From Peptococcaceae bacterium (GTDB lineage Bacteria; Bacillota; Peptococcia; Peptococcales; Peptococcaceae), in NCBI GenBank assembly GCA_900759105.1, contig CAAETY010000060.1:1-44500 (forward strand): a DNA stretch of 44,500 bases, in the 5' to 3' direction. Below the pieces are notes generated by a model that was given only the letters and a program-made list of their open reading frames with translations, made no database searches and was not told the origin of the DNA. Of this stretch, positions 31,511 to 38,931 are shown piece by piece (position 1 is the stretch's first letter; each line of letters begins with the position of its first letter). Position numbers and translations under genes: made by a program.

Positions 31511-31570
31511 TATCATTTACTATTATTCGTTATCATTTACTATTATTTACTATCATTCATTATCATCTTT
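31511..31570 (-). repeat. Three tandem 20-bp A/T-rich repeats after the late regulator gene
   Basis: Units TATCATTTACTATTATTCGT (31511-31530) and TATCATTTACTATTATTTAC (31531-31550) are nearly identical; a weaker third runs to 31570. They begin at the regulator's stop codon and precede the late operon. They may be binding sites of the late activator or part of a packaging site. Confidence 0.6.
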
Positions 31571-31975
31571 CACAAGAATAGCCAGCGACTTCTCGGCTGA
31601 TGCGATGAGTTTATAAACATGGCTCTCGCTATAGCCCAATGCCTCTGCTATCGCCTTCGGATGCCTGTGCATGATGTACCGTTGAGAGAGCACATTTCTC
31701 TCTATTCGGTCCATCTTATCAAGATACCCCCTTAGCCAGTTGATGCGCTCCTGTAGCTGCTTCTGCTTCGCTGCGAGCTTCTCCGTCTCCGCTTGAATGT
31801 ATTGCTCGACCACGTTGAGCCTTGCAGCATCTGCTCGCTCTCTTACTCTCATGCTATCCGTCGGTCTTGCTGCCGTATTGACAGCCTTGTCCCTGTACTC
31901 TTGCACCTCAATAACTAGGTCGTCGACGTCATGCCATAGATCATCTATCCGCCTCAGAATCTCCACCACTCGCAT
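31553..31975 (-). CDS. RinA/ArpU-like late transcription regulator
   Basis: About 140 residues. The middle is a coiled coil (EQYIQAETEKLAAKQKQLQE). The end has a sigma region 4-like helix-turn-helix (IERNVLSQRYIMHRHPKAIA, then EALGYSESHVYKLIASAEKS). This is the plan of RinA/ArpU-family regulators that switch on late genes; it is the last early gene before the terminase block. The start is uncertain: the SD GGAGG directly abuts the ATG at 31975, and a GTG at 31969 has better spacing. Confidence 0.7.
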   Translation of the reverse strand: MRVVEILRRIDDLWHDVDDLVIEVQEYRDKAVNTAARPTDSMRVRERADAARLNVVEQYIQAETEKLAAKQKQLQERINWLRGYLDKMDRIERNVLSQRYIMHRHPKAIAEALGYSESHVYKLIASAEKSLAILVKDDNE

Positions 31976-32111
31976 CCTCCTCTCGCTTCCTACTCTCATA
32001 CCAATAACAATCCGCTGCCGTCATCATTTCATACGGCTCTACCTCTCTGCCCATCATGCTGCAATAGCCATGCGCTGCGTGGTAGCGTTGGCAGTTCTCA
32101 CACGTCGTCAT
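31941..32111 (-). CDS. 56-residue Cys-rich phage protein
   Basis: It starts MTTCENCQRYHAAHGYCS, with cysteines at 4, 7, 17 and 33 suited to a small zinc site, then DCYWYESRKREED. It lies 2 bp after the MazG-like gene and overlaps the regulator gene. Short Cys-rich proteins like this are frequent in early regions of Firmicutes phages. Function unknown. Confidence 0.55.
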   Translation of the reverse strand: MTTCENCQRYHAAHGYCSMMGREVEPYEMMTAADCYWYESRKREEDASGGDSEADR

Positions 32112-32113
32112 GC

Positions 32114-32488
32114 CTATACCTCCAGCGCATACTCGATGTCCTCGAGCAGACTGTCGAGGAATCCGAAATGATACTGCTCCATCATTCGGTCGAACGCTTC
32201 GCCAAATCCTTCATTCTTCGCCCTCATCTTCAGGTAGTTGATGTGCATGAGGTCCTCCAGCGTGATGCCGTGCTGATAGCAAGCAAGGGCGACGTAATGC
32301 AGCACATCACCCAGTTCATTCAATGCAGCGCCTTCGTTGTACACCTCGTCCTCGTACCTCCACTTGCGCACAAGTTGCAAGTACTCGCCTGCCTCGCTTG
32401 CAATACCCATCGCTGCCTCAGTTGGTACCATGCCGCAATGGTTCAGATCATGGTGCTGTATCATCAATTCTTCGAATTTTCTTTGCAT
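32114..32488 (-). CDS. MazG-like nucleotide pyrophosphohydrolase
   Basis: A 124-residue all-helical protein with EAAMGIASEAGEYLQLVRKW (E-x2-E type site) and AALNELGDVLHYVALAC (E-x2-D). These acidic residues bind Mg2+ in MazG-like enzymes, which hydrolyse NTPs or alarmones to NMPs. In phages they may lower ppGpp or clear odd nucleotides. Confidence 0.8.
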   Translation of the reverse strand: MQRKFEELMIQHHDLNHCGMVPTEAAMGIASEAGEYLQLVRKWRYEDEVYNEGAALNELGDVLHYVALACYQHGITLEDLMHINYLKMRAKNEGFGEAFDRMMEQYHFGFLDSLLEDIEYALEV

Positions 32489-32505
32489 AGTTGTTCCTCT
32501 ACTTT

Positions 32506-32904
32506 CTAAAACGGCAAATCCTCATCGCTAAAGCTAACAGGTTCGCCATACTGACTCCCCGGCGCCTGCTGTGTTGCCTTCTTACCACCATCACTCTTGT
32601 TGCCAATAAACTCGATGCGGCTCGCCAACACCTCAGTTACATAACGCTTACTGCCATCTTGCGCCTCGTAACTTCTCGTCTGCAAGCTCCCCTCAACAGC
32701 AATCTGGTCACCCTTACCCTTATACTGAGCTAGATTTTCAGCCGACTTGTTCCACACTACCACACTGATAAAATCCGCGCTCTTGTCGCCTTCCTTGCTG
32801 TAACGATCTACAGCCACCGTCACGTTGGCAACCGCCGAACCACTCGGCGTATACTTCAACTCAACATCTTTGGTCAACCTACCAATCAAAATAACCTTAT
32901 TCAC
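32506..32904 (-). CDS. ssb: Single-stranded DNA-binding protein
   Basis: A 132-residue SSB with GTG start (SD GGAGGTAAG). The OB fold is NKVILIGRLTKDVELKYTPSG, FISVVVWNKSAENLAQYKGK, GDQIAVEGSLQTRSY; the tip ends DEDLPF as in bacterial SSBs. It coats ssDNA and works with the Sak-type annealing protein of the same early operon. Confidence 0.95.
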   Translation of the reverse strand: MNKVILIGRLTKDVELKYTPSGSAVANVTVAVDRYSKEGDKSADFISVVVWNKSAENLAQYKGKGDQIAVEGSLQTRSYEAQDGSKRYVTEVLASRIEFIGNKSDGGKKATQQAPGSQYGEPVSFSDEDLPF

Positions 32905-33183
32905 TCACTTACCTCCATTCAGCTTAGTAGCCATCCAATCAATCCCTAGTGCATTCTTATGCATCGTTGTGTTATACCCGGATTTTGCTTTTACTAGATA
33001 AAAATCCGCATATTCTCCTACAACCTTCCCGGTAAAAACCTTAAATCCCCTTAAATCCGTTTCCCTAGGCTTACCATTCAACTTGCCTGTGCAAGACAAC
33101 ACCGGCGTGAAGCGATACCTCTTACCAACCCTTAACCGCACAGGCTTCGCCTTAGGCGGTTCCGGATACTGTGCAAACGCCAT
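32905..33183 (-). CDS. Early phage protein of unknown function
   Basis: A 92-residue basic protein (KPVRLRVGKRYRFTPVLSCT, then GFKVFTGKVVGEYADFYLVK and a final NALGIDWMATKLNGGK). It looks like a small beta-barrel or SH3-like protein. Similar ORFs lie beside ssb in Firmicutes phages. The function is not known. Confidence 0.6.
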   Translation of the reverse strand: MAFAQYPEPPKAKPVRLRVGKRYRFTPVLSCTGKLNGKPRETDLRGFKVFTGKVVGEYADFYLVKAKSGYNTTMHKNALGIDWMATKLNGGK

Positions 33184-33185
33184 TA

Positions 33186-33524
33186 TTACACCTCCATGAA
33201 ATCAAAGAAGCCGCCGTAAATATGCAAAAACAACTTCTTTTTCAGCTTATACACATCCGTCTTCATACCCTTCACGTCTTCAACCACCCATTTTCCAAGG
33301 GCAATGTCCAAATACTTGAAATCAGCCACATATTCAATTTTGCGAATGGTTTTCCCTTTGTGCTTGAAGCTCTCTTGAAGTTCAAAGCGCGGTTGCAATT
33401 CCAACCTGTCAATTTTTCCGACACGTTGAAGCTCTTTTAATTCCTTGTACCGCATCGCTTCCTTCTTGCTGTCGAAGGTTATTCCATCGACAGCCGTTTT
33501 CTTTGCATGGTATTTGTGCGTCAT
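33186..33524 (-). CDS. DUF1064 family phage protein (putative nuclease)
   Basis: About 112 residues from the ATG at 33524. It has HKYHAKKTAVDGITFDSKKE, then EAMRYKELKELQRVGKI, IRKIEYVADFKYLD and VVEDVKGMKTDVYKLKKKLF. The E-x(n)-D-x(n)-E-D-V-K layout of DUF1064 resembles a PD-(D/E)XK nuclease core and may resolve DNA branches (inference). Confidence 0.8.
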   Translation of the reverse strand: MTHKYHAKKTAVDGITFDSKKEAMRYKELKELQRVGKIDRLELQPRFELQESFKHKGKTIRKIEYVADFKYLDIALGKWVVEDVKGMKTDVYKLKKKLFLHIYGGFFDFMEV

Positions 33525-33847
33525 TCTCTCTCCTTCCATATCGGCGGTTCTAAATCCATTTTCGCCCCACAGTCAGTGCAATATGCCCACTCTGGTTCTC
33601 CGTCTGCATGATGTTCGCATTCACAATTGCTACATTCGAATACATCGCAAACTATCTGCACCTCTCCGTATTCATCCTCTGCGTACCCGTCGCCTTCGAC
33701 GCCAATCCAGTAAGCATGCGCAACAGGTGCAACATCAAGGACGGTAAGTGCATCAATGTACATCTCAATGGCGTCTATCGCTTCATCTTTTGCATCAACA
33801 GCATCTCTCACGGCTCGCAACGCCTGTCCTTTAGTAATGTATTCCAC
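33521..33847 (-). CDS. Phage protein with C-terminal zinc ribbon
   Basis: A 108-residue protein starting with GTG at 33847. The N-terminal helical part (ALRAVRDAVDAKDEAIDAIE) is followed by HAYWIGVEGDGYAEDEY and a zinc ribbon (FECSNCECEH, then YCTDCGAKMD). This layout is common in small early proteins of Firmicutes phages. Role unknown. Confidence 0.7.
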   Translation of the reverse strand: MEYITKGQALRAVRDAVDAKDEAIDAIEMYIDALTVLDVAPVAHAYWIGVEGDGYAEDEYGEVQIVCDVFECSNCECEHHADGEPEWAYCTDCGAKMDLEPPIWKERE

Positions 33848-33859
33848 CTCTCACACCTC

Positions 33860-34399
33860 CTAACACACAAGTTCCACCTTGCACTCATCCTGCAACATCT
33901 TGCGCAAATCCGCAAAACTTACATACCGCTCTCGCACGCATTCAAACTGAAACGCCACCTGTTGCTTTAGCCGTTGCAAACGAACCTTGCCCCAGCCTTG
34001 TTCGCTAAGCACAGTAAAGGCGCAAATTAACGATGCCCTCAAACCATCTTCCGTTGCCTTACGCTGTGCACGCTTCAACTCTGCCAAAGTAGCACGACCA
34101 ATCGGCCTATCCCGCTTTAATTGGTTATCCATAACCACAACGCCGTACTTCTTTCGCAACGTTTCCTCAAGCTCCAAGATGTTCACCCTGTGCCATGCCA
34201 CATCTCCGGACAGCTCGTTCAATCGGTTAAAGAACACTTCCATGCGCTTGCGTCCCCATCCATGCTTGTCGTGGAGCACAGAGAACATCACAACAAGCGC
34301 CGCTTCAATGCCATTACCCGTTGCCTCCTGCTTAGCGTCCTCCACGTTCTTCGACGTTGCTAACCTTTTGCGCGGATTTGTCCTCTTCTTCTTCGCCAT
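33860..34399 (-). CDS. Basic early protein with an internal duplication
   Basis: About 179 residues from the ATG at 34399 (SD GGGGTG). Two repeats align. The first (about 28-95) runs GIEAALVVMFSVLHDKHGWG, KRMEVFFNRLNEL and LEETLRKKYGV; the second (about 116-178) runs GLRASLICAFTVLSEQGWG, VRLQRLKQQVAF and LRKMLQDECKV. A short basic linker joins them. I do not recognise the family. The twofold build suggests binding of a symmetric target such as DNA (inference). Confidence 0.6.
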   Translation of the reverse strand: MAKKKRTNPRKRLATSKNVEDAKQEATGNGIEAALVVMFSVLHDKHGWGRKRMEVFFNRLNELSGDVAWHRVNILELEETLRKKYGVVVMDNQLKRDRPIGRATLAELKRAQRKATEDGLRASLICAFTVLSEQGWGKVRLQRLKQQVAFQFECVRERYVSFADLRKMLQDECKVELVC

Positions 34400-34532
34400 T
34401 ACTACACCCCAATTCATTCACCAAATACCGAATATAATCACGATTATGCTTCGTCGCCAACCACCACATCACAACCCACGCTACAAGCGTACAGATTGCC
34501 GTCAGCATAAACATAAACCCAAGCTGAACCAT
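34332..34532 (-). CDS. Small membrane protein
   Basis: About 66 residues from the ATG at 34532 (SD GGAGGAG). One hydrophobic segment (LGFMFMLTAICTLVAWVVMW) is followed by a charged tail with EEEEDKS. It overlaps the next gene by about 68 bp. Unknown function. Confidence 0.5.
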   Translation of the reverse strand: MVQLGFMFMLTAICTLVAWVVMWWLATKHNRDYIRYLVNELGCSNGEEEEDKSAQKVSNVEERGGR

Positions 34533-34533
34533 A

Positions 34534-35328
34534 TCACTCCTCCAAACCGCTAAAGTCTCTAAAACCCTCTTCACTCATATAACGCACCTTCTTACCCGAC
34601 GCCACCACCGGCGAATAATTGCCGGCAGTGTAATCAAGATAGCGCCCATTGAACCACGTCGAGCCATTTAGCCACGGCTTGTCGTTAACTCGCACCTCTT
34701 GCACATAACGATTAATAGCTTCAGCCATTTCCTGCACACTCACATCAAGCAACTTGCGCTTCGTCTTGTCACTCACTTGATTCTTACCACGCTTGTGCGG
34801 ATATAATGCCCACAGCTTCTCAAAATGCGCATTCGCTTCTTTTTTTGATTTCTGAGAAAGCGGTTCGACGGCAGTCGAACACTCTGCACCGCAATCACTA
34901 GATGCCGTTGCTACTTTCTCTTTTTTTCTTTTCTCTTTATTATTAACATTGACATTTACATTATCATTTACATTATCATTTACATTATGCTTAGCATTGC
35001 TAGCATTTGCTTCGTTTGCTTGGCATTGCTTAGCATTGCTAGCATTTGCTTCATTGGTGTTAGAGGCTTTTTTTCTTCCTCCCTTTGCGCCTGCCACTGC
35101 TCTCTTGGCTCTCGTTTCCTCCCACTTCGCAATATTATCCAGAATATTCTCCTGAATGGTAGTGAACACAAGGTCCTCAACAAAATCAAGCTCCGGCATT
35201 TCCTCCTCACCAATCAATGCGAAGATAGCGTGGAAAATATGGTCACGCTGTTCCATGTTCAACTTCTTGAGCACACGCCAGTGAGTAGCATATAGGAGTA
35301 CGCTCTTCTTTTCTTCCTTAGTAGCCAT
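34534..35328 (-). CDS. Phage replication protein (replisome organiser-like)
   Basis: About 264 residues from the second ATG (35328, SD GGAGGT 7 nt). The N-terminal part (SVLLYATHWRVLKKLNMEQR, then DHIFHAIFALIGEEEMP and AGAKGGRKK) is of the DUF6291-like type seen in phage replication proteins. The middle (about 91-130) is low complexity with NEANASNAK repeated and NVNDNVND runs. The C-terminal domain (FEKLWALYPHKRGKNQVSDK, then KPWLNGSTWFNGRYLDYTAG) resembles the end of replication proteins that load helicase. Its DNA repeats may be the origin. Confidence 0.7.
   Translation of the reverse strand: MATKEEKKSVLLYATHWRVLKKLNMEQRDHIFHAIFALIGEEEMPELDFVEDLVFTTIQENILDNIAKWEETRAKRAVAGAKGGRKKASNTNEANASNAKQCQANEANASNAKHNVNDNVNDNVNVNVNNKEKRKKEKVATASSDCGAECSTAVEPLSQKSKKEANAHFEKLWALYPHKRGKNQVSDKTKRKLLDVSVQEMAEAINRYVQEVRVNDKPWLNGSTWFNGRYLDYTAGNYSPVVASGKKVRYMSEEGFRDFSGLEE
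34953..35052 (-). repeat. Iteron-like tandem repeats inside the replication gene
   Basis: Three near-perfect 12-bp units (TTATCATTTACA type) occupy about 34953-34988. Directly next come two identical 25-bp blocks at 34989-35013 and 35028-35052, a 39-bp period, containing TTAGCATTGCTAGCATTTGC. The A/T-rich run beside iterons within the initiator gene is the classical layout of a lambdoid-type phage origin. Confidence 0.55.
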
Positions 35329-35351
35329 CATGTCCACCTCCCAATTGCTCA

Positions 35352-35429
35352 TTACTCTGAATCCTCTTCCTGCTTCCCTTCCTCCATTGCCTCAAGAATC
35401 TCCTCAGCCAACAACTCCAACTCGTCCAT
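35352..35429 (-). CDS. 25-residue acidic peptide between sak and the replication gene
   Basis: It starts MDELELLAEEILEAMEEGK. The ATG overlaps the stop of the Sak gene and its own TAA lies inside the next start region, so it is tightly packed in the operon. SD GAGGTGGAG. It may be a coupling ORF. No function known. Confidence 0.4.
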   Translation of the reverse strand: MDELELLAEEILEAMEEGKQEEDSE

Positions 35430-36040
35430 CACTCCACCTCACTCGGTTGCGGATTATCATGACCAAGCAACAACTGACTCACCAGCTCAAGATAGCTTTG
35501 CTTATGCTCCATCGGCACATCCCTCGGATTATCCGCCTCAAACGCCATCGCAGCCTTACGCATACATTCCTTGACGTGCATACCATCGTTCCCAGAGCCA
35601 ATAAAACGCTTGTAAATCGCATTTGCTTCATCTCCGAGTCTCTTAATACCATCGTCGGGCAAATCCTCACCAGCGTAAATATAAAGCCCCAAACCATGAC
35701 GCGCACACGCCTTTGTTAAACTGCGCTGAATCGCCTTATTCACATCGAACGACGTCACCTTATCCAACGGAATCGACTTATTGCGATGATCCAACACCGG
35801 CAACTCTTCGATGTGCTCAATCCCATTCACCGTAACACCCGTCTTAACCCAACAAGTGCGCCCATCCGTGTGATAATTCCAACCATCCGCGTTTTCGTAA
35901 ATGGCATAAGTCGCATCCGGATGCAAACGCTTCACCTCTGTCCAAGCCCAGGCCCACGATAAATACGTGAGCCCGGCTTTCTTCTCTGTATGTTCGTTCA
36001 CATCCACCGCATTCAACTCGAGAAAATAGTTATCACTCAT
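35429..36040 (-). CDS. Sak-type single-strand annealing protein (DUF1071, Rad52-like)
   Basis: About 203 residues from the ATG at 36040. Clear family motifs are KAGLTYLSWAWAWTEVKRLH, PDATYAIYEN, WVKTGVTVNGIEHIEELPV, DHRNKSIPLDKVTSFDVNKA, IQRSLTKACARHGLGLYIYA and GEDLP. Such proteins anneal complementary strands in phage recombination. The genes around it (Gp157/Gam-like, SSB) form a recombination module. Confidence 0.88.
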   Translation of the reverse strand: MSDNYFLELNAVDVNEHTEKKAGLTYLSWAWAWTEVKRLHPDATYAIYENADGWNYHTDGRTCWVKTGVTVNGIEHIEELPVLDHRNKSIPLDKVTSFDVNKAIQRSLTKACARHGLGLYIYAGEDLPDDGIKRLGDEANAIYKRFIGSGNDGMHVKECMRKAAMAFEADNPRDVPMEHKQSYLELVSQLLLGHDNPQPSEVE

Positions 36041-36599
36041 TATTACCACCATCCGTAGTGCTCACCTTAACGCTGGTCTTTTCCTCCACGGTCACACCGG
36101 GAACAATTTCCCCCGTAGATTCATCCACATAATGACCATTCGCCACCGTGAAAACTTTCTTCAAGTCCGCCTTCTTCAAGCTTTCCTCCACCTTCACCAA
36201 CTCGCTTCGTCCCGTTGCCTTCAACCACTCCACCGTTGCGGTTTCATCGTTCCACGTTGGGCTTTTCGTCGTGCGCTGCGTTACCTTACCCCATGGCGTT
36301 TTCAGCTGATAACGTGGATTCTTTGCGCGCTGGTGGTTGTAATAGCCAATCACCAAACGTTCAAAGAAAGCCTTCCTTTCCTCCAACGCCTCAGCACGTG
36401 CACCATAGTAAACATTAAGACGTTCAATCTCAGCATCCTTGACAGCCTTCAGCTGTCCAAGTTCCGCCTCCAAACGCTGGCAAACCCTCATGTATATGTT
36501 GGCTTCCAGTTCATCGCGAACAGTTAAACTGTCGCGTGTGTCAGGAAACGCCTCATAAACCTGCAACACACTATCAATTTCTTCATCATAAAAACTCAT
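36033..36599 (-). CDS. Gp157/Gam-like protein (recombination module, nuclease inhibitor-like)
   Basis: A 188-residue protein. The first half is coiled coil (RLEAELGQLKAVKDAEIERL, then ARAEALEERKAFFERLVIGY). The second half has KTPWGKVTQRTTKSPTWNDE, VEWLKATGRSELVKVEESL and a final GEIVPGVTVEEKTSVKV. This fits the siphovirus Gp157 and host-nuclease inhibitor Gam groups, which are alike. It would protect DNA ends from host nucleases. Confidence 0.75.
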   Translation of the reverse strand: MSFYDEEIDSVLQVYEAFPDTRDSLTVRDELEANIYMRVCQRLEAELGQLKAVKDAEIERLNVYYGARAEALEERKAFFERLVIGYYNHQRAKNPRYQLKTPWGKVTQRTTKSPTWNDETATVEWLKATGRSELVKVEESLKKADLKKVFTVANGHYVDESTGEIVPGVTVEEKTSVKVSTTDGGNNE

Positions 36600-36874
36600 G
36601 CTTCCACCTCCAATTCCCTAGCAACACAAAACGCCACCGACCAGAACACATTAACAATTTCATCGCCTGTTAGCCCAGCACGCAGCAACGCGCTAACAAC
36701 CTCAAGCGCTACATCCTGCACCACAACATGCTTAGTAATATCCGCCAACAAAAACGGCTTCTCACCATTCACCAAATCAACAACACTGCCACGCCACCAC
36801 ATTGCACCAAGCTTGCAAAGCGCGAATTTCTCCGCTAAATAAATCTTATCTTCCATCAAAAACTTACCTTCCAT
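36596..36874 (-). CDS. Early phage protein of unknown function
   Basis: A 92-residue protein from the ATG at 36874 (SD GGGAGGT). It has YLAEKFALCKLGAMWWRGSV, EKPFLLADITKHVVV and LRAGLTGDEIVNVFWSVAFC. The start gives only a 4-bp overlap with the next gene. No recognised family. Confidence 0.55.
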   Translation of the reverse strand: MEGKFLMEDKIYLAEKFALCKLGAMWWRGSVVDLVNGEKPFLLADITKHVVVQDVALEVVSALLRAGLTGDEIVNVFWSVAFCVARELEVEA

Positions 36875-36947
36875 CCGATAACCTCCCATGTTATAGTTAA
36901 ATCGTACATTTTCCCTTGCCGTCATCGTGTTAGCGCACGCTGGCGGC

Positions 36948-37169
36948 TTATTTTTTTGCAATATGCTCAATAAAACGAATAGGCATATACCACTCCTTCC
37001 CATCCGTCAACAAAACAAGCCCCTCCGCATTGATATGCCTTACCAAGCCCCATTTATAATGCCCACGAGCATCAAGCAATTGCACCTCATCCCCCTCATT
37101 AACCTCACCAAGCTTCTCATGCCCCTCATTATCCATAAGCACCAACACACGACGCTGCATTAATTGCAT
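36948..37169 (-). CDS. Small early phage protein
   Basis: A 73-residue protein with RVLVLMDNEGHEKLGEVNEG, DEVQLLDARGHYKWGLV and YMPIRFIEHIAKK. It is beta-rich, SH3-like in pattern. SD GGAG precedes the ATG. Unknown function. Confidence 0.5.
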   Translation of the reverse strand: MQLMQRRVLVLMDNEGHEKLGEVNEGDEVQLLDARGHYKWGLVRHINAEGLVLLTDGKEWYMPIRFIEHIAKK

Positions 37170-37366
37170 TACCTTCTCCCTCTCTTCTCGCCTAAAACCG
37201 GCAAATAATCATCAAAACACCACAGCAAGCAAAAGCCAAGCGCCACAACCGCAAACGTTGCCCACAACCCATTACAGCTCTCTGCCAAATAGCTTAAACA
37301 TAAAAGTTGCAGAAATAACATAAAGCTTCCTGCGCCTATGATTAACTCTAAGGCTTCTTTAGTCAT
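37169..37366 (-). CDS. Small membrane protein
   Basis: About 65 residues from the ATG at 37366 (SD GGGGGTG). It has two hydrophobic segments (LIIGAGSFMLFLQLLCLSYL and LWATFAVVALGFCLLW) and a basic end (GEKRGRR). Unknown function. It abuts the neighbouring genes by 1 to 5 bp. Confidence 0.5.
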   Translation of the reverse strand: MTKEALELIIGAGSFMLFLQLLCLSYLAESCNGLWATFAVVALGFCLLWCFDDYLPVLGEKRGRR

Positions 37367-37371
37367 TTCTC

Positions 37372-37560
37372 TCACCCCCTTGCCCACTTCGTCATCACAT
37401 CCACCTCGCTGATGATCGCCTCATCAACAGCACCAATCAAATTCGCCAACACCTCCACATGAGACGCCGGCAAACTCTCATCATCAAAACACGCCTTCGC
37501 CAGCTTCTTCTTCACCGCCAGCAACACCTCAAGACGCGCTTCACTTCTCACATTAGCCAC
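37372..37560 (-). CDS. Small helical early protein
   Basis: A 62-residue protein starting with GTG at 37560 (SD GGAGGTG). It is helical (RLEVLLAVKKKLAKACFDDE, then HVEVLANLIGAVDEAI). No family recognised. Confidence 0.5.
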   Translation of the reverse strand: MANVRSEARLEVLLAVKKKLAKACFDDESLPASHVEVLANLIGAVDEAIISEVDVMTKWARG

Positions 37561-37571
37561 AAAAACACCTC

Positions 37572-37826
37572 CTAAACCGCTCTACCCTTGTGCTTAACGT
37601 AATTCTCCACATCCTTCAGGAAATAAAACCGCTTATTCCCCATCGGACGATACGACACAAGCCCATCCTCACGCATCCGCCGAAGCGTCTGACCCGACAC
37701 CCCAAGCATCTCCAACACCGCCTCCTCGCTCAAAATATTGTTCTCACCCTGCTGTTTCAACAAAGGCTGTAACTCCTTCACCACCGCTTGGGTGATCGCC
37801 TCAGCAATCGTTACTTCCAAAGACAT
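37572..37826 (-). CDS. Helix-turn-helix DNA-binding protein (excisionase/MerR-like)
   Basis: About 84 residues from the ATG at 37826 (SD GGAGGTG). It has ILSEEAVLEMLGVSGQTLRR, MREDGLVSYRPMGNKRFYFL and KDVENYVKHKG: a winged HTH_17 type domain as in excisionases. It could be the Xis of this phage or an early regulator. It lies next to the antirepressor gene, far from int. Confidence 0.75.
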   Translation of the reverse strand: MSLEVTIAEAITQAVVKELQPLLKQQGENNILSEEAVLEMLGVSGQTLRRMREDGLVSYRPMGNKRFYFLKDVENYVKHKGRAV

Positions 37827-37841
37827 AACACCCACCTCCAA

Positions 37842-38600
37842 CTACGCCATCTCCTGCATCTGCTCCACCAAAGGCAACACTCCGTGCTCCTTCAGCAAAT
37901 CATAAATAAACAAACGTCCCTTCTGTGTCCAATAGGTATGCACGCTCGTGTGAACATCGCCGTCCTTACCAAGATGCGTATTTGTGCGCGTACTTGTGTA
38001 ACCTTGCTCTGCATAACGCTGATAAAGCAACCAAGTACCACCTTGTTTGTACTGCACACCATGCTCATGTAAGTATTGATTCATCTTCTTAGCGCTCCAG
38101 CCGTAATCCTTGGCGATGACAGACACAGACAGCGCATCCTTGCAATTCAGCACCACATCGTAATAACTCACCTTAGGTTGCAACTCCGCAATCTGCTGCG
38201 CCTGCGCAGCGTTTAACTCCTCTAGCGCTGCAGTTTCACGCTTCACCTTCTCCAACTCTTTGTTGGCAATGCGCAATGCTCTAGCCATCACCGCCTCCGG
38301 TGAGTTCCACGCTTCTTCCACCTCAATAAAGTATTCTCGGAACTTACGCCCAATCTCAGTGCGCTGAATCATACACAGCTGTTTCGCCATGTCAATGGTT
38401 AGCTGGTGATTGGTTGATTGACGGCCTCCAGTACTTTCGCTCAAAAATGAGCAAAAGTCTTTTCCTTCGGCAAAACCGTATTCACACATTCTTGGGAACC
38501 AGTCTTTATACGCCGTTTTCACTCCCAAAGCTTTGTGCAAATCTCGCCCCAACACCGTTGGGCGTTCACTGTCATAATTGATATTTAGTAATTCATTCAT
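37842..38600 (-). CDS. AntA/AntB-KilAC phage antirepressor
   Basis: A 252-residue protein. The N-terminal AntA/AntB domain (about 1-100) has RDLHKALGVKTAYKDWFPRM, KQLCMIQRTEIGRKFREYFI. A coiled coil (NKELEKVKRETAALEELNAA) leads to the C-terminal KilAC domain (about 140-245: SVSVIAKDYGWSAKKMNQYL, HEHGVQYKQGGTWLLY, TYWTQKGRLFIYDLL). Such proteins bind or displace the repressor at induction. It is the first large gene of the early operon, behind an operator copy. Confidence 0.88.
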   Translation of the reverse strand: MNELLNINYDSERPTVLGRDLHKALGVKTAYKDWFPRMCEYGFAEGKDFCSFLSESTGGRQSTNHQLTIDMAKQLCMIQRTEIGRKFREYFIEVEEAWNSPEAVMARALRIANKELEKVKRETAALEELNAAQAQQIAELQPKVSYYDVVLNCKDALSVSVIAKDYGWSAKKMNQYLHEHGVQYKQGGTWLLYQRYAEQGYTSTRTNTHLGKDGDVHTSVHTYWTQKGRLFIYDLLKEHGVLPLVEQMQEMA

Positions 38601-38619
38601 AAAAAACCTCCTCTTTTAC

Positions 38620-38639
38620 TAAATCAACTTAAACTTGAT
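38620..38639. promoter_or_regulatory. Operator copy 1 of the lysogeny switch
   Basis: TAAATCAACTTAAACTTGAT, a 20-bp sequence identical to 38876-38895, lies between the Cro-like stop and the antirepressor start. The core ATCAA-N7-TTGAT is palindromic. Confidence 0.7.
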
Positions 38640-38641
38640 TA

Positions 38642-38839
38642 TTAAGGTAAAAAAATATAATCCAACGGCATTTTGTACAATTTACATAATTTTTGAAGCT
38701 CTACTGCTGGTATAGCAGTTTTACCGTTTTCCCAGTTAACTATTGTCTGTTTCCCTTTACCAACCATCTTTGCCACCTCTTCTTGAGTCATTCCTGCGTT
38801 AACTCTTGCAGCTTTTAACGAAATTTTTAACGGATCCAC
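38642..38839 (-). CDS. Cro-like XRE-family repressor
   Basis: A 65-residue HTH protein (LKAARVNAGMTQEEVAKMVG, KGKQTIVNWENGKTAIPAVE, LQKLCKLYKMPLDYIF). GTG start at 38839 with SD AAAGGAGTG. It is divergent from the CI-like gene and is first in the early transcript. Operators lie on both sides of it. Role: choice of lytic growth. Confidence 0.82.
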   Translation of the reverse strand: MDPLKISLKAARVNAGMTQEEVAKMVGKGKQTIVNWENGKTAIPAVELQKLCKLYKMPLDYIFLP

Positions 38840-38871
38840 CTTATCACTCCTTTCGGTTAAGCTCTAAAACA

Positions 38872-38900
38872 AGGATAAATCAACTTAAACTTGATGTCAA
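38872..38900 (-). promoter_or_regulatory. Early promoter with operator copy 2 in its spacer
   Basis: On the minus strand it has TTGACA (38895-38900), 17 bp and TATCCT (38872-38877). The 20-bp operator (38876-38895) fills the spacer, so a bound repressor would block the early (cro-side) transcript. Confidence 0.75.
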
Positions 38901-38931
38901 TACCAGAAGTGAAAAAAATTGATTTTATTTG

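Noticed and set aside
31511..31570. CRISPR-like array
   Set aside because: The repeats are directly adjacent with no spacers, are A/T-only in type and number only three. They are simple tandem repeats.
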